A stretch of DNA of 64,000 bases. It comes from Mucilaginibacter rubeus. GTDB lineage: Bacteria; Bacteroidota; Bacteroidia; Sphingobacteriales; Sphingobacteriaceae. A program made the translations under genes and the position numbers. Within the stretch, counting starts at the first letter, position 1, and each line of letters starts with the position of its first letter. Below are positions 59,805-64,000 of this stretch, piece by piece. The notes beneath the pieces are model-generated. The model saw only the letters and a program-made list of their open reading frames with translations. It ran no database searches and had not been told where the DNA came from. The DNA is taken from contig NZ_CP043450.1 of assembly GCF_003286415.2 (NCBI RefSeq), positions 6,944,001 to 7,008,000 of the forward strand. The letters are read 5' to 3'.

Positions 59805-59985
59805 AGTAAAAAAGGGGGATATGGATGACTTTGAGGCAAAAGTGCTTGAAGGCATGAAACGGGCAAATCGTAAATTGGTTGAGGCCGCTGCTGCAAACAA
59901 CGAAAGCCTTATTATTGGTGAAATTGATGGCAGTTTCAAAGCCGTACCTGCTAAAGAACTTTTGAAAACCCTTCCCGCCAAATAA
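59794..59985 (+). CDS. small basic/acidic protein, putative zeta antitoxin
   Basis: A 63-residue helical protein: 'MDDFEAKVLEGMKRANRKLVE' (split here), then 'ESLIIGEIDGSFKAVPAKELL'. No DNA-binding domain is evident. The ATG overlaps the kinase gene by 11 bases (59794-59804), implying translational coupling with toxin first. By position it could be the antitoxin (an epsilon-like inhibitor), but sequence similarity to known epsilon proteins is not apparent. ATG 59821 is an alternative start. Confidence 0.6.
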   Translation: MTTKVKKGDMDDFEAKVLEGMKRANRKLVEAAAANNESLIIGEIDGSFKAVPAKELLKTLPAK

Positions 59986-59992
59986 TAGCCGC

Positions 59993-60493
59993 CTACAGTT
60001 CCTTCCGCATTACATAATCGTTCATCCAGTAATCCCCGATAGCGATATCTTCTTCATAGGCTATAGTAAATCCCATCTTTTCATAAAACGACTTGGCGTT
60101 ATTATACCTGTTCACGTTAAGTTCCAGTGTTTGCTTGCCTGCGTCTTTGGTTTTTTGGGCCACCTCGTTAATCAGTACTTTTCCGTAACCTTTGCCCTGG
60201 GTTTCGGGCAGGCAGTATAGCTTGTGCAGTTTGTAGATCTCAGGATCTTCTTCACGGGGTGAGTAAGATGCGAACGCCACCGGTTTGTTTTCTTCTTCCA
60301 ATAGCAAAAAAGTTTGCTGATTTTCCTTAATCTGCTTGGTTATTTTTTCTGCCGAATAGATCTCACCTAACATAAAGGCGATCTGTTCGCGCTCAAGAAT
60401 AGGGCTATAGGTTACCCACCATGTTTTATCGGCAATATCGCGGATAGTTTCTACATCGTTAACTGTGGCCGTACGTATCGTATACATCTTCAA
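59993..60493 (-). CDS. GNAT acetyltransferase
   Basis: A 166-residue GNAT. Motif A is 'LYCLPETQGKGYGKVLINEVA' (given here as LYCLPETQ and GKGYGKVLINEVA, Q/RxxGxG/A form 'QGKGYG'), followed by 'LELNVNRYNNAKSFYEKMGF', the N-x-x-A-x-x-F-Y-x-x-x-G-F block. The N-terminus 'MKMYTIRTATVNDVETIRDI' is typical of single-domain GNATs. Substrate unknown. It is convergent with the antitoxin-like gene (7 bp between stops). Confidence 0.88.
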   Translation of the reverse strand: MKMYTIRTATVNDVETIRDIADKTWWVTYSPILEREQIAFMLGEIYSAEKITKQIKENQQTFLLLEEENKPVAFASYSPREEDPEIYKLHKLYCLPETQGKGYGKVLINEVAQKTKDAGKQTLELNVNRYNNAKSFYEKMGFTIAYEEDIAIGDYWMNDYVMRKEL

Positions 60494-60515
60494 ATTTAGT
60501 TGTGTGTTGTTAATA

Positions 60516-61766
60516 CTAACTTTTTTCCTCCCAGATCATGCACAGATGCAAAATGGTTTCAACCGCTTTTTGCATATCCTGAACGGATACCCATTCGTGC
60601 CTGCTGTGGAAAGCATGTTCTCCGGCAAAAATATTAGGGCAGGGTAATCCCATAAATGATAACCTTGAGCCATCGGTACCGCCACGGATGCTGCACAACT
60701 TAGCAGTTAAACCTGTACGCTTGATGGCCTCCATCGCATAATCCACAATTTGCGGGTGCTGATCAAGTACGCCCTTCATATTGCGGTATTGCTGACTAAC
60801 AGCTATATCGAACGTAGAACCCGGGAATTTCTTCAATACTTCAGTTGCTGTTTGTCGAATAACCTCTACATGATCTGCAAGTTTAGCTTCGTCAAAATCA
60901 CGGATGATAAAATCAACAGAGGCGGTTTCTACATGACCTTCTATACCTACGGGATGTACAAAGCCCTGCATCCCTTCAGTGTGCTCCGGTGAAAGATCAT
61001 CGGGCAGCGCAGCTATAATTTGCCCTGCAATTTTAATGGCGCTTTCCATTTTTCCTTTAGCAAATCCGGGGTGTGAGCTTACACCGTTAATAGTAAGCCG
61101 CGCGCCATCTGCCGAAAAAGTTTCGTTTTCCATATTGCCCGCGCTTTCGCCATCCATAGTATAGCCGGCAAAAGCGCCAAGCTTGGCAATATCCACATGG
61201 TCGACACCATGGCCAACTTCCTCATCCGGCGTAAACAGGATCCGGATATCGCCGTGTTTAATTTCGGGATGGTTCATGAGCTGGTAGCAGGCGTCCATAA
61301 TTTCGGCCACGCCCGCTTTATTATCCGCGCCAAGCAACGTGGTGCCACTGGCGGTTATTACGTCGTTCCCTATCTGGTTTTTAAGGTCGGCATATTCGGC
61401 CATGCGGATCACCTGGGTAGTATCATCGGGCAATATTAAATCCTGCCCCTGGTAGTTTTTATGTACTATTGGTTTTACGCCCTTCCCGCTACAATCGGGA
61501 GCGGTATCCATGTGCGAACAGAAGCAGATCACCGGCACCTGCTTATCTGTGTTGGAGGGGATGGTTGCGTAAACATAACCGTATTCATCCAAATGCGCGT
61601 CGGTTACGCCAATAGCCAAAAGTTCCTCAACCAACAAACGACCAAGATCTTTTTGCTTTTCTGTTGACGGAAATGTAACCGAAGAGGGGTCGGATTGCGT
61701 ATCAATGGTAACGTAACGCAGGAAGCGTTCGGTAACAGTGAACTTAATGAATGAGCTAAAATTCAT
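60516..61766 (-). CDS. pepT: peptidase T (tripeptide aminopeptidase)
   Basis: A 416-residue M20B metallopeptidase, normal length for PepT. Zinc ligands and catalytic residues sit in 'CFCSHMDTAPDCSG' (His, Asp), 'LLGADNKAGVAEIMD' (Asp), 'LFTPDEEVGHGVDH' (Glu-Glu), 'YTMDGESAGNMENE' (Asp) and the C-terminal 'GEHAFHSRHEWV' (His). It removes N-terminal residues from tripeptides in the cytosol. It is monocistronic, upstream of the OMP gene at 61845 on the other strand. Confidence 0.95.
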   Translation of the reverse strand: MNFSSFIKFTVTERFLRYVTIDTQSDPSSVTFPSTEKQKDLGRLLVEELLAIGVTDAHLDEYGYVYATIPSNTDKQVPVICFCSHMDTAPDCSGKGVKPIVHKNYQGQDLILPDDTTQVIRMAEYADLKNQIGNDVITASGTTLLGADNKAGVAEIMDACYQLMNHPEIKHGDIRILFTPDEEVGHGVDHVDIAKLGAFAGYTMDGESAGNMENETFSADGARLTINGVSSHPGFAKGKMESAIKIAGQIIAALPDDLSPEHTEGMQGFVHPVGIEGHVETASVDFIIRDFDEAKLADHVEVIRQTATEVLKKFPGSTFDIAVSQQYRNMKGVLDQHPQIVDYAMEAIKRTGLTAKLCSIRGGTDGSRLSFMGLPCPNIFAGEHAFHSRHEWVSVQDMQKAVETILHLCMIWEEKS

Positions 61767-61844
61767 ATAAAGCTTTTATATTAGTGCAAATTTAGGCGGC
61801 GGCAAACACCATCTCCAATTGTAAATATTGATTAAAATTATACA

Positions 61845-62594
61845 TTGAAAAAATATTTTCTGCTTTTTGTTTTGGTTTGTGCCACTGTTATGGCAAAAGC
61901 CCAAAGTGGTTACAATTATTATGAATGGGGTTTTGGCGGCGGCGTCAATTACGCGCGCGGGTTTGACGACCTTAAAAAGCAGGTTTGGCACCCCGGTGGT
62001 ACACTAAACCTAACCTATAACTATAGTCCCTATGTGCCTATAGCACTCGATTTTCATTTTGGTACCCTTGAGGGCGGTGGCCTCACCCCGGCACAGGATG
62101 AATTTGGCCGTAAATCAAAAAATAATTTCCTGGCGCTTGCCCTACGTGCCGATATGCAGATGGGAGAGATCATTGATTACGAAAACAGCGGATTTTTAAA
62201 CGTAGTTAAAAACTTTTATGTAGGCGCGGGCATAGGCGCTATAAAAAACAAGATGGCGTTTGTGCAACGTTCAAATCCGCCGGGATATGAAAACCACGGG
62301 CCGGTTGGCGATCCCGAAGGGTTTCAGGGTAAAGACAAGAGCATTAACCTCATGATTCCGCTGCGCCTTGGCTACGAATTTAAAATTTATGATGATTACG
62401 ACCAGGTAGGCTATACCATAACCCTCGGCGTTCAGCACAGTTATACTTTTGGAGAAGGACTTGATGGGTACAATGACAACCCTCAAAAATATAAAAACAA
62501 CGCGCCCGACCAGTTTGTTCAATACAGCATAGGTTTCAAGTATAATTTTGGCAATACGGTATCTTATACCAAACTGGTCAGAAACTTCAGGTAA
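61845..62594 (+). CDS. outer-membrane beta-barrel protein
   Basis: A 249-residue protein. The start is TTG 61845 (no ATG is available before the signal peptide). Signal peptide residues 1-19 end at 'VMAKAQ'. Barrel strands alternate Tyr/Gly/Asn patterns ('WGFGGGVNYARGFDD', 'GGTLNLTYNYSPYVPIA', 'GYTITLGVQHSYTF', 'QYSIGFKYNFGN'). Function unknown. It overlaps by one base (TAATG) with the following YjbR-like gene, so the two are co-translated. Confidence 0.8.
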   Translation: MKKYFLLFVLVCATVMAKAQSGYNYYEWGFGGGVNYARGFDDLKKQVWHPGGTLNLTYNYSPYVPIALDFHFGTLEGGGLTPAQDEFGRKSKNNFLALALRADMQMGEIIDYENSGFLNVVKNFYVGAGIGAIKNKMAFVQRSNPPGYENHGPVGDPEGFQGKDKSINLMIPLRLGYEFKIYDDYDQVGYTITLGVQHSYTFGEGLDGYNDNPQKYKNNAPDQFVQYSIGFKYNFGNTVSYTKLVRNFR

Positions 62595-62947
62595 TGAACA
62601 TCGAAGAACTGCGCGATTATTGTTTGCAAAAACCAGGGGCTACCGAAGGTTTTCCGTTTGGCGAGGATACCCTTGTTTTTAAAATTGCCGATAAGATCTT
62701 TTTGTTAACCGGTTTGCAAACCGGCGACAGATTTAACGTTAAATGCGATCCCGAATGGGCCGTTGAACTCCGCGAACGCCATCCCGAAGTGCAGCCAGGC
62801 TACCACATGAACAAAAAAATGTGGAATACTGTACAAATGAACGGCTCCCTTACCCGAAAACAACTCTGCGAAATGATTGACCACTCCTACAATGAAGTGG
62901 TTAAAAGCTTGCCCAAAAAGGTACAGGCAGAGATAGTAGCCTTGTAA
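62594..62947 (+). CDS. MmcQ/YjbR-family protein
   Basis: A 117-residue protein with the YjbR fold. Family motifs: 'LRDYCLQKPGATEGFPFGED', 'LVFKIADKIFLLTGL', 'FNVKCDPEWAVELRERHPEV', and 'GYHMNKKMWNTVQM' (given as separate blocks). YjbR/MmcQ proteins are small DNA-binding-like proteins of unclear role. It is translationally coupled to the outer-membrane protein gene (one-base overlap). A family D palindrome follows it. Confidence 0.9.
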   Translation: MNIEELRDYCLQKPGATEGFPFGEDTLVFKIADKIFLLTGLQTGDRFNVKCDPEWAVELRERHPEVQPGYHMNKKMWNTVQMNGSLTRKQLCEMIDHSYNEVVKSLPKKVQAEIVAL

Positions 62948-62964
62948 AAGATATTTAGTAATCC

Positions 62965-62997
62965 AGACTTACGAAGTTTTAAAGACTTCGTAAGTCT
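62965..62997 (+). repeat. palindrome family D, copy 3 (variant)
   Basis: agacttacgaagt and acttcgtaagtct form 13-bp arms around a 7-base centre (tttaaag), where copies 1 and 2 have 16-bp arms. It lies 18 bp after the YjbR stop, before the convergent DUF1080 gene. Confidence 0.85.
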
Positions 62998-63015
62998 TCT
63001 ATATTTCGAGCCGCG

Positions 63016-63783
63016 CTATAATTTTTTAATCTGGATATTCCTATACCAAACGTCGGCGCCATGGTCCTGTAATATGATATGGCCGGTTTTAAACGTGCCG
63101 AAATCGGGCCATTGCTTAAATTTGCTTCCTGCTACCAGTTTTTTCCAATGATCATCCCAAAGGGTGGTTGATAACACATGTTCGCCGTTTATGGTAAAAT
63201 CAAGCTTACTGTTGTTGCAAACAATCTCTACCTGGTTCCATTCGCCGGCAGGTTTTACTACTTCTTTTGATATCGAGATGAGGTCATACAGATCACCCGC
63301 GCGGTGTTTGATAAGTTTGCCGTCTTCGTTTTCCTTATTATCAACAACCTGGCATTCGGGGCCGGTAAAATAGCTGTACTTGTATTTGGTAGTATCTTCT
63401 TTTACGTGAAACAGGATACCGCTGTTGCCACCTTTGGAGATCTTCCATTCCAGCTTCAGATCAAAGTTTTCATATTCACCGTTGCTTACCATATCACCAC
63501 CGTTTTTGGTTTGCCAGTCGCCTTTTTCTGAGGCATCAAGGTGCAGCACGCCATCCTCCGCTTTCCAGGCCAAGCCCGGTGCCGGTTTGCCATAAGCATG
63601 CCAGCCATCAGTGGTTTTCCCATCAAACAATGATTCAAATCCCGATGCAGTATTATTTGTACTATCCTTTTTTTGATTGGTATCAGCAACAACGGTGCTG
63701 TCCTTATTATAGTTTTTGGGGGTAGATGAATGGCAGCCGCTTATGGCTATGGCTGTTAGTGCTATTAAAAATAACTTGTTCAT
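63016..63783 (-). CDS. DUF1080 (3-keto-disaccharide hydrolase-like) lipoprotein
   Basis: A 255-residue lipoprotein (lipobox 'AISGC17') with a Lys/Thr-rich linker and one DUF1080 domain, a concanavalin-like beta sandwich: 'GFESLFDGKTTDGWHAYGK', 'GVLHLDASEKGDWQTK', 'YENFDLKLEWKISKGGNSGI', 'TGPECQVVDNKENEDGK', 'HIILQDHGADVWYRNIQIKK'. Members act on 3-keto sugars or bind glycans. A GMC oxidoreductase gene lies just upstream on the same strand (25 bp from its stop to this start), which would supply 3-keto substrates. Confidence 0.9.
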   Translation of the reverse strand: MNKLFLIALTAIAISGCHSSTPKNYNKDSTVVADTNQKKDSTNNTASGFESLFDGKTTDGWHAYGKPAPGLAWKAEDGVLHLDASEKGDWQTKNGGDMVSNGEYENFDLKLEWKISKGGNSGILFHVKEDTTKYKYSYFTGPECQVVDNKENEDGKLIKHRAGDLYDLISISKEVVKPAGEWNQVEIVCNNSKLDFTINGEHVLSTTLWDDHWKKLVAGSKFKQWPDFGTFKTGHIILQDHGADVWYRNIQIKKL

Positions 63784-63808
63784 TGGTGCTATGTTTAATT
63801 AGTAAGTT

Positions 63809-64000
63809 TTAAAGATTTCCTTTTTTAAATTCGCCCACGGCATAGGTGGCAGCACGGGCTGTTAAAGCCATATACAAAATAGACGGACTTTGGTTTCCAG
63901 TGGTAGCCATACAGGCGCCATCTGTAACAAATACATTTTTACACAAGTGCAGTTGGTTCCATTGGTTAAGCATCGATGTTTTAGGATCTTTACCCATCCG
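63809..64000 (-). CDS. GMC-family oxidoreductase, C-terminal end (cut by window edge)
   Basis: Only the last ~63 residues are visible; the frame continues past 64000. The segment 'NVFVTDGACMATTGNQSPS' with 'ILYMALTARAATYAV' is the conserved C-terminal block of GMC/gluconate-2-dehydrogenase-like flavoenzymes (DG...N/TP.. region), where the catalytic His/Asn pair normally stands. Expected activity is FAD-dependent oxidation of sugar hydroxyls to 3-keto sugars. It is likely in an operon with the DUF1080 gene. Confidence 0.75.
   Translation of the reverse strand, partial: RMGKDPKTSMLNQWNQLHLCKNVFVTDGACMATTGNQSPSILYMALTARAATYAVGEFKKGNL

Overview
The window is chromosomal DNA of a Bacteroidota bacterium, most likely Sphingobacteriaceae close to Mucilaginibacter or Pedobacter (inferred from gene content; no search was possible). 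The signs are a type B T9SS-sorted giant adhesin, Bacteroidota-restricted families (DUF3127, DUF4407, type B CTD), very short 5' leaders with TAnnTTTG -7 boxes (sometimes with an upstream TTTG at -33), few Shine-Dalgarno sites, and many gene-end palindromic repeats. I found no rRNA, tRNA, CRISPR array, prophage or plasmid functions.

Layout. 1-5600: truncated sensor kinase, DUF3127 protein with an SSB-like tail, THUMP rRNA methyltransferase, small XRE regulator behind a duplicated palindromic site, HD hydrolase, OprB-like porin. 5600-6500: a RAYT/IS200-like transposase whose start codon lies in a perfect hairpin, then a patch of short palindromes. 6500-16250: greA-HIT, an AhpD/YciI/ECF-sigma cluster, acyltransferase, thioredoxin-like protein plus hybrid histidine kinase, dinB, DUF922. 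16250-23600: SPFH protein, CapA-like and NlpC/P60 proteins, pdhA and pdhC. 23600-27000: a trp operon (leader peptide, attenuator, trpE, trpG, trpC) in which trpD is absent from its usual place. 27000-38500: a 1782-residue T9SS adhesin, SGNH hydrolase and prolyl oligopeptidase, an outer-membrane barrel, lpxH. 38500-46900: prfA, tex, a SerA-like dehydrogenase, a C-terminal processing protease. 47000-51700: cyanophycin metabolism (isoaspartyl peptidase, cyanophycinase, cyanophycin synthetase). 51700-64000: DNA glycosylase, DUF4407, rhodanese, second SPFH locus, DPP IV-like peptidase, zeta-toxin-like pair, two GNATs, pepT, OMP, YjbR, DUF1080 and the tail of a GMC oxidoreductase.

The intergenic DNA is unusually structured. 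At least five families of imperfect palindromes recur: 'cccctctTGAGAGGGG' (3 copies), 'GTCATTGCGAGG' (6 copies), 'acttacgaagttttc' (3 copies) and two single-copy large palindromes. One copy of the first family is split by a 194-bp MITE-like element with 17-bp terminal inverted repeats and a target duplication, carrying four tandem hairpins.

The strongest regulatory discovery candidate is the trp leader. A consensus promoter (TTTG, 18 bp, TAAATTTG) drives a nearly leaderless 22-codon peptide with three Trp codons (two adjacent), followed by an intrinsic terminator directly before trpE. This reads as ribosome-mediated transcription attenuation in a phylum with few Shine-Dalgarno signals.
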